Positions 1 to 6,594 of a DNA stretch of 12,510 nucleotides are shown here, one piece after another; position 1 is the stretch's first letter, and each line of letters starts with the position of its first letter. The position numbers and the translations under genes were made by a program. Under the pieces are notes generated by a model. That model made no database searches. It was not told the origin of the DNA and saw only the letters and a list, made by a program, of their open reading frames with translations. Where the stretch lies: NCBI RefSeq assembly GCF_946221155.1, contig NZ_CAMIAN010000051.1, positions 1 through 12,510 on the forward strand, given 5' to 3'. The stretch is from an uncultured Corynebacterium sp. GTDB lineage: Bacteria; Actinomycetota; Actinomycetes; Mycobacteriales; Mycobacteriaceae.

Positions 1-1597
1 GGCGGGACTTGTACTCCGGGTGAGCCTGAGTAGCCACGAAGTACGGGTGCACGTCCTTCGGGTACTCCACGAACTCCACCAATGTGCCGTCCGGGGAGGT
101 GCCGGAAAACTGCAGGCTGGAGCCCTCGGTGATCTGCTCGCGGTATGCGTTGTTCACCTCGTAGCGGTGGCGGTGACGTTCCGACACGTCGGTGGCGCCG
201 TACATCTCGGCGACCAGGGAGCCTTCAGCCAGACGCGCTGGGTAGGCACCTAGACGCATGGTGCCGCCCAGGTCCGCCTCGCCCGACACAGCTGCCTTCT
301 GCTCCTCCATCGTGGAGATCACAGGGGTGGAGGCGTTGGCGTCAAACTCGGTAGAGGACGCATCGGTGAGCCCGGCGGTGCGCGCGGCCTCGATCACGAT
401 GCACTGCAGGCCCAGGCAAATGCCCAGCAGCGGCAGCTTGTTCTTGCGTGCGTAAGTGATGGCGCCGATCTTGCCCTCGATGCCGCGGTTGCCGAAGCCA
501 CCGGGGATGACTACGCCGTCGACATCCTTCAGAGCCTCGGCGGCGCCCTTCTCGGTCTCGCACTCGTCGGAAGCGATCCACTTCACGTTGGCACGCACAT
601 TGGCACCGAAACCGCCAGCGCGGATGGCTTCCGCGACAGAGAGGTACGCATCCGGCAGGTCGATGTACTTGCCTACAATGCCGATGGTGACCTCGCCCTG
701 CGGGTTGTGCACACTTTCCAGCAGATTGCCCCAGGTCGTCCAGTCCACGTCGCGGAACGGCAGGTTCAGGCGGCGGATGATGTAGTTATCCAGGTGCTGG
801 GAATGCAGCACCTTCGGGATGTCGTAGATGGAGGGGGCATCCGGGCAGGAAACCACGCCATCCTCGTCCACGTCGCACATCAGGGCGATCTTGGACTTCA
901 TGGCCTGCGGGACCTCACGGTCGGCGCGCAGGACGATCGCGTCCGGGACGATACCGATGCTGCGCAGCTCCGCGACGGAGTGTTGGGTCGGCTTCGTCTT
1001 CAATTCACCCGACGGCGCCAGGTAAGGCACCAGGGAAACGTGGATGAAGGCGATGTTCTCGCGCCCGGCCTCGTGGCGGACCTGGCGGATGGCTTCCAGG
1101 AACGGCTGGGACTCGATGTCTCCGACCGTGCCGCCGATCTCGCTGATGACGACATCCGGGGCCTGGCCGTTCTTGTCCGGCTGCCCCATGGCCAGCACTG
1201 CGGCCTTGATCTCATCGGTGATGTGCGGGATCACCTGCACGGTCTTGCCCAGGAACTCACCGCGACGCTCCTTGGCGATGACGTTGGAGTACACCTTGCC
1301 GGTGGTCACGTTGCCAGCAGCGGAGAGGTTGCGATCCAGGAAACGCTCGTAGTGGCCGAGGTCCAGGTCAGTCTCCGCACCATCCTCGGTGACAAACACT
1401 TCGCCGTGTTCGAAAGGGTTCATGGTGCCCGGATCAACGTTGAGGTACGGATCCAGCTTCTGCATGGTTACGCGCAGGCCACGGGAGGAAAGCAGCTGCC
1501 CCAGGCTAGCTGCCGTAAGCCCCTTGCCTAGCGAGGACGCCACACCACCGGTGACGAAGATGAATTTAGTGCTGTTCTTTGCACGATTAGTGGCCAA
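1..1597 (-). CDS. pyrG: CTP synthase, 3' end cut by window edge
   Basis: CTP synthase makes CTP from UTP, ATP and glutamine, the last step of de novo pyrimidine nucleotide synthesis in the cytoplasm. About 532 residues are visible; the family is usually about 535-560 long, so only the extreme C-terminus and stop lie outside the window. The N-terminal synthase domain shows the nucleotide-binding loop GGVASSLGKG (residues 17-26), then LDPYLNVDPGTMNPFEHGEV and the IGGTVGDIES motif. The C-terminal class I glutamine amidotransferase domain has the nucleophile in GICLGLQ (Cys394) and the His/Glu pair in QAHPEYKSR (His526, Glu528), so the catalytic triad is complete. The start is TTG at 1597, chosen because GGGAG lies five bases upstream and the protein then begins just before the conserved loop. 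It follows steB by 63 bases and is probably co-transcribed with it. Identification is secure. Confidence 0.97.
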   Translation of the reverse strand, partial: MATNRAKNSTKFIFVTGGVASSLGKGLTAASLGQLLSSRGLRVTMQKLDPYLNVDPGTMNPFEHGEVFVTEDGAETDLDLGHYERFLDRNLSAAGNVTTGKVYSNVIAKERRGEFLGKTVQVIPHITDEIKAAVLAMGQPDKNGQAPDVVISEIGGTVGDIESQPFLEAIRQVRHEAGRENIAFIHVSLVPYLAPSGELKTKPTQHSVAELRSIGIVPDAIVLRADREVPQAMKSKIALMCDVDEDGVVSCPDAPSIYDIPKVLHSQHLDNYIIRRLNLPFRDVDWTTWGNLLESVHNPQGEVTIGIVGKYIDLPDAYLSVAEAIRAGGFGANVRANVKWIASDECETEKGAAEALKDVDGVVIPGGFGNRGIEGKIGAITYARKNKLPLLGICLGLQCIVIEAARTAGLTDASSTEFDANASTPVISTMEEQKAAVSGEADLGGTMRLGAYPARLAEGSLVAEMYGATDVSERHRHRYEVNNAYREQITEGSSLQFSGTSPDGTLVEFVEYPKDVHPYFVATQAHPEYKSR

Positions 1598-1602
1598 GGT
1601 AA

Positions 1603-1607
1603 CTCCC
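1603..1607 (-). promoter_or_regulatory. Ribosome binding site fixing the TTG start of pyrG
   Basis: GGGAG is five bases upstream of the TTG codon at 1597. No ATG or GTG in a comparable position gives the family-typical N-terminus, so this site decides the start. Confidence 0.6.
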
Positions 1608-1660
1608 GAATCAACGACGCTTAAACTTCGCTATCTACGGGGTTTCAGCCTAACACAAGC

Positions 1661-2593
1661 CTATTCCGGTGTAGCATCCGAGGCATTCGCAGCAGCCCCG
1701 TAGTGCCCCGCCTTGCCATCCTTCTGCTGGCCCAGCGAGCGGACTGCGGCGATGCGACCTGCGACGGTGTCCACGTTGTCCACAGTAGAGACGGCTTCCT
1801 TCGCAGCCCGATCTGCGCGAACCTGCCCAACTGCACCGTCATCTTCTGCGCTTCCCGCCTGAGCGGCCAAAACGGCGCCATTCATGCGGGAATCCAGGCC
1901 TGCGGCGAAGTCGGCGACAAACTTGGTGCCGTAATTGCCACGGTCCTTGTCATCTGCTGTATCCCCGCCCACGACCAGGGCCAGGTCGGCGGTCTTCGGC
2001 GCTTCTCCCTGGTAGGCGATGAAGTCTTCGTTGGACAGTGCGCCTAGGGCCACGCCTCGGTCCGATTCGCTGGCTTCCTTGTCGCCGGCACCCAAAGCCG
2101 CGCCCAGCAGCTGACCGGTGTGCGTACCCGGGTCCAGCTTGTCCTCGGAAAGCTTTGCACCGGCCGGTAGGGAATTCGCCGCGATGGACTTTAGGGTGTC
2201 TCCGTTGTTGGCGTCCAGCGCCTTGTCCGTCACCTCGATCACACCGTGGACTTCCCCACCGGCCATTTTGACCAGGCGCTTGAGACTATCGACGTTGGCC
2301 TGGTCGGCGTCCGGAAGCACAAAAAGATCAACCGACGAACCGCGCAAGAGGTTACGCACCGTCGGGCCCGCGACAGAGCTCAAGACCTTGTCGCTGGCGG
2401 TCGACTGCCCCTCAGCCTTTTCGCGTGCGGACTGTTCGCTCTTTAGCTGCTGCTCGGCGGAGGAATCTTTCGCCACTGGCCCACCCGGCACGTTAGGGGC
2501 GAGGGCGAAAAAGCCCAGTGCAGTGCCGACGGCCACGCCAAAGCCCAGGCCGGCAATCACCTTGCCGGCGGAGCCCTTCGAGTTCTTGCTCAT
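1661..2593 (-). CDS. steB: SteB/MctB family membrane-anchored envelope protein
   Basis: 310 residues. The N-terminus has a short basic stretch and one membrane segment (about residues 11-32, Gly/Ala/Val/Phe-rich), then a short polar, probably coiled-coil stretch (about 43-70) and a large extracytoplasmic domain. This is the layout of the family that M. tuberculosis MctB (Rv1698) and C. glutamicum SteB belong to. Two roles are known for it: MctB was linked to copper resistance and outer-membrane transport in mycobacteria, while corynebacterial SteB works with SteA in daughter-cell separation, upstream of the peptidoglycan hydrolase RipC. The gene directly follows steA (33-base gap), which favours the cell-separation role; I infer this from context. 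A purine-rich stretch (AGGGAGAC and AAAGG) precedes the ATG. A start without the membrane anchor would not fit the family. pyrG follows it. Confidence 0.85.
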   Translation of the reverse strand: MSKNSKGSAGKVIAGLGFGVAVGTALGFFALAPNVPGGPVAKDSSAEQQLKSEQSAREKAEGQSTASDKVLSSVAGPTVRNLLRGSSVDLFVLPDADQANVDSLKRLVKMAGGEVHGVIEVTDKALDANNGDTLKSIAANSLPAGAKLSEDKLDPGTHTGQLLGAALGAGDKEASESDRGVALGALSNEDFIAYQGEAPKTADLALVVGGDTADDKDRGNYGTKFVADFAAGLDSRMNGAVLAAQAGSAEDDGAVGQVRADRAAKEAVSTVDNVDTVAGRIAAVRSLGQQKDGKAGHYGAAANASDATPE

Positions 2594-2626
2594 GCTTATG
2601 CCTTTTGTCTCCCTGCTATTCCCGCG

Positions 2627-3829
2627 TTACTTCTTGAACAGATCCTGCACGCTCAGCGCAAAGTTGTTCCAGGTATCCACAAGGTTGTCCACGAACGCTC
2701 CATCGCCGGACAGGCCAATGATCGCGACGATGACAGCCAGGGCGACCAGGATGCCCAGCAGAGCCCAGAACCAGCCGCCGCCGGAACGAGAGACGCGGTA
2801 GAGCTCCGCCACTGCGGTGGAGTCCACCAGGCGGGGGCCGACGCGCAGACGAGACATCAGAGCCGACGGAGTTTCAGGCGATTGTGCACGCTGGAAAACG
2901 CGGTCCAAATCCTCCGTCTCGCCGAGGCTTACCACCATAGAAGCTCCGTGGTAGTTGGCCAGCAGCAGAGCCAAGTCGGTTGGGTCCTGGGTGGCAGCGG
3001 GGAAAGTCATGGCGCCTACGCCGAGGTCCTGGATACGTTCCAGGCCCACCGCGTGGCCGTCCGGGTCTGCGGGCAGCACGACGGTGGCACCGCAGCGCAG
3101 TGCCTCGTTGGAGATCTTTTCCGGGTCACCGATGATGACGTTCGGGCGGTAACCCTCCTGCATTAGGCTGTCGGCAGCGTTCTCCACGGCAACGATGACA
3201 GGCGAGTACTCGCGCATGAAGTAGCGCAGATCCTTCAGTTTCTGCTCGATGCGCGTATCGGGGCTAGCCACCAGCACCTTACGATCGTCCATGTCCACGT
3301 CGACATCTGGGATGCCAAGGCCATCGACCAGCAGCGGAGCCTCGGAGCGAACGAACTCGGACATGTTGCCGGACAGGGCTTCCATGTGGTCACCGAGTGC
3401 CTCGCGGGCGTCTTCGAAGCGAGTTGCGGCGGTATCCATGTCCAGGATCTCGCCACCGCCGATGGAGCGGTCGCCGTAGTAGACCTTGCCCTCGTCAATG
3501 CGGCCCTTCTTGCCGTTCTTGACCTTGGAGAGTAGTTCCTCGCCGGCGTTCTCGATCAGCAGAATGTCTGCGTCGAGCATCATCTGCGGGCCGAAGTTCG
3601 GCACCTGGCCGGTGGTGAACTGTTGTGCGTTCACCACGGCGGCTACGCGCGCGTCGATGAGCTTTTGGCAGTTAGCACGGTTGATATCGGGTTCGTCGAC
3701 AATGGCAATGTCGCCTTCGGAGATCTTGGCCTTCGTAAATCCCTTGGGTCCGGTGAGGTCACGGGTGGCGCCGTTGATTCCGGGCTGGTCGCTGCGGGAG
3801 AAAATCATGCCCACCATTGTGGTGTTCAT
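2627..3829 (-). CDS. steA: SteA-like cell-separation protein with C-terminal membrane anchor
   Basis: 400 residues. The cytoplasmic part resembles the thiamin-pyrophosphokinase-like fold of SteA (C. glutamicum) and Rv1697, seen in stretches such as the SRSDQPG start region, NFGPQMMLDAD, PNVIIGDPEKISNEAL and TQDPTDLALLLA. A single strongly hydrophobic segment (about residues 353-373) near the C-terminus anchors it, followed by about 27 residues on the other side of the membrane. In C. glutamicum SteA localises to the division site and acts with SteB to promote RipC-dependent septal peptidoglycan splitting. The steA-steB adjacency here supports that pairing. The start is uncertain: ATGs occur at residues 1, 5 and 8 and none has a clear Shine-Dalgarno; homologues tend to start just before the FSRSD-like motif, so residue 5 or 8 may be the true start. 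Forty-five bases separate it from the upstream accessory gene. Confidence 0.88.
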   Translation of the reverse strand: MNTTMVGMIFSRSDQPGINGATRDLTGPKGFTKAKISEGDIAIVDEPDINRANCQKLIDARVAAVVNAQQFTTGQVPNFGPQMMLDADILLIENAGEELLSKVKNGKKGRIDEGKVYYGDRSIGGGEILDMDTAATRFEDAREALGDHMEALSGNMSEFVRSEAPLLVDGLGIPDVDVDMDDRKVLVASPDTRIEQKLKDLRYFMREYSPVIVAVENAADSLMQEGYRPNVIIGDPEKISNEALRCGATVVLPADPDGHAVGLERIQDLGVGAMTFPAATQDPTDLALLLANYHGASMVVSLGETEDLDRVFQRAQSPETPSALMSRLRVGPRLVDSTAVAELYRVSRSGGGWFWALLGILVALAVIVAIIGLSGDGAFVDNLVDTWNNFALSVQDLFKK

Positions 3830-3874
3830 GTGGCCAGTGTTGCGTTAGGCGCGCCGGTGAAAGGCTGTTTTGCT

Positions 3875-5722
3875 CTAACGAATCACCTTCTTTACCGTCT
3901 GTTGCGCCGTGGCTCGCTCCGCGCCCCGTTCCTTCCGGTCACGCGCCTTCTTCCCGGAGATCAGTGGATCCTCGCCGGTGAGGAAAATACGCCGGAAATA
4001 CGAGCGATCCTGCTTGCCGTATTTCACCGCCGACCCGCGCAGGCCATTCTTCGCTCCCTTACCTGTTTGGCCAATGCTTGTTCCTCTACCCATTACTGTG
4101 GACGCCACGTTCCCGCCGCCCTTCACCCCAGCACCGCTCTTCGCCCCAGTGGCGCCGTGGACTGCGGAGGTTGCACCCTTGCCGGAGTTAGGAGTGCTCG
4201 CGTGCGTGTTCTCCCCGTGAAGGGTGTTGTGAGGAGTCGAGATTGCTTTCAGGCTGCCCGGGAGATTCGGGCGGGGTGCCGTGGCAGAGATGTTGCGCAC
4301 GTCCGCTTTCGGCGTGCTGGTGACAGAGTTCGTGCCGGTTCCGGCGCCGGCGCCTCCGCTGATGCTACGAAGCTGTGGACCGGTCCCCCTGGTGCGTAGT
4401 TCGCTCACCGGACCGGGGCGCCCGGCTGCGCCACCACCAGTACCGAAGCGGTTCTGCGCGTTGATGAGGTTTTCCGCCCCTGGGATGGTAGTACCACCCT
4501 GGCCGGGAACGGCTGCGGTGGCCGAAGCGGCTTGGTGTGGTGTGATCGTCGGTGCTTGCGCCGGTGACGTGATGCCTCCAGGCGCAAACCCGGGCGCCTG
4601 GGGTGCTGCAGTGGCAGCTGCTGGCTGGACAGGGGTGGGCGTGTTTGCCGGGGTGTGCAAACCACCGGGCGCGGGAGCCGCGTGAGTGGCTGCGGGAGCT
4701 GCGGTGGGTTTAGGGGCATTTGTGGCTGCGGTGGCGGCTTGCTCGCCGTGGGCCGTGGCGCTTGCGGGAGCAACTGCGTTTGTGTGGCCGTTGATATGCG
4801 TGACCGTAGGTTGTGCGGAGGCGGTGGAGACGGTGGTGGCGTCCAGAGTTCCTCCGCCCGTGTGTCCAACGATTGGAACCCCGAGGTTGGAGACGGGCGG
4901 GCGGACCAACTCGAGGGATGGCTGCAGCTGTGAGGAAACGAAGTTGGCGACGGCGGCTTGTTCGGCGAGTAGGCGTTCCGCGGGATCCGGGATCAGCGAA
5001 GTTGTGGCTTGGATGGTTTCAAGCGCTTGCAGGTTCGTGCTGCGAACGAGTGGGAACTGGCGAACGGAGCCGGCCATCGCGGTGGTGTTGGCGGCGACGA
5101 CCAGCCCGGTCTTGTGGACGTCATCGATCGCCTCGCGGGCTGTGTCGAAGGAATAGCCTTCGGAGGAACTCGCCAGACCACTGGATGCGCTCTTGAGATT
5201 ATCCATGGAGTCTTTGAGTGCCTTAGCCGCGTTCTCCCAAGAATCCGCGACCGCGAGAGGCGCGGAATCGTCGCCCTGAAATGCAGAGATCAGTGACGTG
5301 AGCGGCATGGTGGCCTCCGCGACCGTCACAGGCGTGTTGTACATCAGGTTGTCGATAGACCGAGAATCACGTGTTGGGATAAAGAATCTCCGCATTCTGT
5401 TATCGGCGACCGAAACCTGGGAATTCACCTGATCGAAGGACTGTTTGCTGAAATACTCCTGTAGATCAAAACCATCCATTTGGTTGGAGAATACTTCCAA
5501 CAACCAGTTCACGTTAGAAGTGAGAATATCCACCACATTTTTGGCTGAACCTGACTGGCCACTCCAGAAAGTCCCGTGCTGAGTGTAGGCGGCTTTTAGC
5601 GAAGGAACGCCGGTGTAGGTAACCCCCGCTTTACTCTGAACATTAAAGTCGTCCAGCGCCGCTTTAGCTTCCATCAATGACTTCCGCACTCCACGCAAAG
5701 AAGATATATCAAACTTGAGCAT
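3875..5722 (-). CDS. Accessory 615-aa protein: ESX/PPE-like helical N-terminus, Pro/Ala/Thr/Gly-rich linker, basic C-terminus
   Basis: I do not recognise this as a named protein. Residues 1-270 look helical: a Trp-Ser-Gly turn (W53-S54-G55, in GTFWSGQSGSA) resembles the WxG turn of ESX substrates, and a second helical stretch begins at SWENAAKAL (about 161) and contains FDTAREAIDD. Residues about 285-560 are low complexity, first Ala/Pro/Thr/His-rich, then Gly/Ser/Thr/Lys-rich. The last 55 residues are strongly basic and include YFRRIFLTGEDPLI (about 575-588). There is no classical signal peptide, which would fit ESX-type export, although no ESX machinery is visible here. The start has GGGGTGGGG just upstream of the ATG. 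It lies 21 bases after the lipoprotein gene, so the two are probably co-expressed. Codons 1 to about 110 are AT-rich while the linker is very GC-rich. The reading frame is secure; the ESX comparison is inference from the hairpin pattern and neighbour. Confidence 0.8.
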   Translation of the reverse strand: MLKFDISSLRGVRKSLMEAKAALDDFNVQSKAGVTYTGVPSLKAAYTQHGTFWSGQSGSAKNVVDILTSNVNWLLEVFSNQMDGFDLQEYFSKQSFDQVNSQVSVADNRMRRFFIPTRDSRSIDNLMYNTPVTVAEATMPLTSLISAFQGDDSAPLAVADSWENAAKALKDSMDNLKSASSGLASSSEGYSFDTAREAIDDVHKTGLVVAANTTAMAGSVRQFPLVRSTNLQALETIQATTSLIPDPAERLLAEQAAVANFVSSQLQPSLELVRPPVSNLGVPIVGHTGGGTLDATTVSTASAQPTVTHINGHTNAVAPASATAHGEQAATAATNAPKPTAAPAATHAAPAPGGLHTPANTPTPVQPAAATAAPQAPGFAPGGITSPAQAPTITPHQAASATAAVPGQGGTTIPGAENLINAQNRFGTGGGAAGRPGPVSELRTRGTGPQLRSISGGAGAGTGTNSVTSTPKADVRNISATAPRPNLPGSLKAISTPHNTLHGENTHASTPNSGKGATSAVHGATGAKSGAGVKGGGNVASTVMGRGTSIGQTGKGAKNGLRGSAVKYGKQDRSYFRRIFLTGEDPLISGKKARDRKERGAERATAQQTVKKVIR

Positions 5723-5724
5723 TT

Positions 5725-5733
5725 CCCCACCCC
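5725..5733 (-). promoter_or_regulatory. Ribosome binding site of the 615-aa gene
   Basis: GGGGTGGGG lies two bases before the ATG at 5722; the distal GGGG is at a normal spacing of seven. It supports this start and independent translation from the upstream lipoprotein gene. Confidence 0.45.
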
Positions 5734-5743
5734 ATAGATTCGA

Positions 5744-6475
5744 TTAATAAGTTACTAGATTATCGAGAATTTGAAAGAAATTTTCGGACAAATTACACAC
5801 CAGGCGAATATCTCCAGGATCATTACCGGAAATAAGTCTCGCGTAGACTATGGAAGAGCCTTCTTTCTTAGCTATGCCACAATCATCCCCGTCTTCACCA
5901 GAATCAATCCCTACAAGCGAAACATCATTGCGCGCAAGCTGATAATCAACGCTTTTCTTGCTGTCTTTGAGACTTCGAGTGGGATCAATAGAAACATTGA
6001 ACATTTCTTCAGAGAAGGGGCCCCTCACACCTTCAGATTCAAAAAAATAACAAGACCTCACCATCCCCTCACTATTGGTATGTTCATGCTCAAACCCCAC
6101 CTCCTCCATTCGCTCAATTACCTTCTCGTCGCACACATCCGGCAGACCAGCCAACGGATCGTCCGGGCCCTCCCCCTTCAGCTTCGGAAGCTCGATGGGA
6201 TCCCCCACGAACTTCTGCGATGCCCACACGTAGTGTTCCCATGGATCCGTCGGCTCAGTCTCGAACCACATCCCCTTGTGCCCCTCAGGTTTTAGCACAC
6301 GGCCGTCGCCTTCAGCCCCTGCTGAATCCGAGTTATCCACAGCCCCATCGCTAGTTGACAACTCCTCAGTTTCAGCAAAAGCACCGGTCAGGACAGGTTC
6401 GTCACCCTCGCTACCGCACGCAGTCAGGGCGAATCCGAAAAAAATTAAAAACACACTTGCCGCTACACGCTTCAC
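5744..6475 (-). CDS. Accessory lipoprotein with four conserved-looking cysteines (DUF3558-like pattern)
   Basis: 243 residues. A short basic N-terminus, a hydrophobic segment and the lipobox LTAC (residues 17-20) mark it as a lipoprotein lipidated on Cys20 and anchored on the outer face of the cytoplasmic membrane. An acidic, Ser/Asp/Glu-rich linker (about 21-60) follows. The folded part carries Cys115, Cys142, Cys199 and Cys227, enough for two disulfides; the spacing (PDVCDEKVIERM, then VRSCYFF) recalls the DUF3558 lipoprotein family of actinobacteria, but this is by eye. DUF3558-type genes often sit beside WXG/PPE-like genes in actinomycetes, which fits the next gene. The start is GTG at 6475, with GAGGGGGG nine bases upstream. 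Base composition is clearly lower in GC than recN (lines of about 37-42% against about 63%), suggesting acquisition from elsewhere. Lipoprotein status is well supported; function is unknown. Confidence 0.85.
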   Translation of the reverse strand: MKRVAASVFLIFFGFALTACGSEGDEPVLTGAFAETEELSTSDGAVDNSDSAGAEGDGRVLKPEGHKGMWFETEPTDPWEHYVWASQKFVGDPIELPKLKGEGPDDPLAGLPDVCDEKVIERMEEVGFEHEHTNSEGMVRSCYFFESEGVRGPFSEEMFNVSIDPTRSLKDSKKSVDYQLARNDVSLVGIDSGEDGDDCGIAKKEGSSIVYARLISGNDPGDIRLVCNLSENFFQILDNLVTY

Positions 6476-6484
6476 CGCTTTAGT

Positions 6485-6492
6485 CCCCCCTC
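6485..6492 (-). promoter_or_regulatory. Ribosome binding site fixing the GTG start of the lipoprotein gene
   Basis: GAGGGGGG lies nine bases upstream of the GTG at 6475. No in-frame ATG gives a complete signal peptide, so this site and the lipobox position decide the start. Confidence 0.5.
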
Positions 6493-6497
6493 ACACT

Positions 6498-6519
6498 GCA
6501 CGCAGATCGCTGCGGGTGC
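6498..6519 (-). other. Hairpin in the leader of the lipoprotein gene
   Basis: On the minus strand GCA-CC-CGCAG-CGAT-CTGCG-TGC can fold as a five-bp stem with a four-base loop, extended by three more pairs across a two-base bulge. It sits just upstream of the ribosome binding site. There is no U-run, so it is not an intrinsic terminator; it may stabilise the mRNA or affect translation, or be chance in GC-rich sequence. Confidence 0.35.
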
Positions 6520-6543
6520 GCGCTCCCCCTCTTAACACAGCAC

Positions 6544-6549
6544 TACTGT
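6544..6549 (-). promoter_or_regulatory. Possible -10 box for the lipoprotein / 615-aa gene pair
   Basis: TACAGT matches the actinobacterial TAnnnT pattern, but no good -35 box is visible 16-18 bases upstream. It is listed because the 115-base gap after recN is the largest within the recN-to-pyrG stretch and the two accessory genes probably need their own promoter. Weak. Confidence 0.2.
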
Positions 6550-6577
6550 AGCGCCGATCACACCCTGGCGCCCGCTA

Positions 6578-6594
6578 GCAGAAAATTTTTCTAC
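6578..6594. repeat. AT-rich palindrome at the recN stop codon
   Basis: A 17-base inverted repeat centred near 6586: AGAAAA and TTTTCT arms around one base, extended by two more bases on each side with one mismatch. It covers the recN stop codon and lies at the junction between the recN operon and the AT-rich insert. It lacks a GC stem, so it is not a typical terminator; it could be an operator or an insertion scar. Confidence 0.4.

Noticed and set aside
707..1531. Long plus-strand open frame opposite pyrG (about 274 codons)
   Set aside because: Antisense shadow of pyrG; no recognisable domain, and pyrG motifs are intact on the minus strand.
1598..1660. Bacillus-type reiterative-transcription attenuator before pyrG
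   Set aside because: There is no G-run at a plausible transcription start and no terminator hairpin with a U-run in the 63-base gap. A TTGTGT/TAGATA promoter-like pair has a 15-base spacer, too short to call.
3848..3855. GGCGCGCC palindrome between the 615-aa gene and steA as a terminator
   Set aside because: An eight-base GC palindrome without loop or U-run; probably chance in GC-rich sequence.
4200..4900. Tandem repeats in the 615-aa gene
   Set aside because: The protein is compositionally simple but I see no regular repeat unit at DNA or protein level, only recurring Ala/Pro/Thr and Gly/Ser/Lys runs.
3875..6475. Polymorphic toxin with immunity gene
   Set aside because: The basic C-terminal tail is only about 55 residues with no recognisable toxin fold, and the lipoprotein precedes rather than follows the large gene.
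6551..6571. Intrinsic terminator after recN
   Set aside because: GCGCC/GGCGC forms only a five-bp stem with a long loop and no U-run follows on the minus strand.
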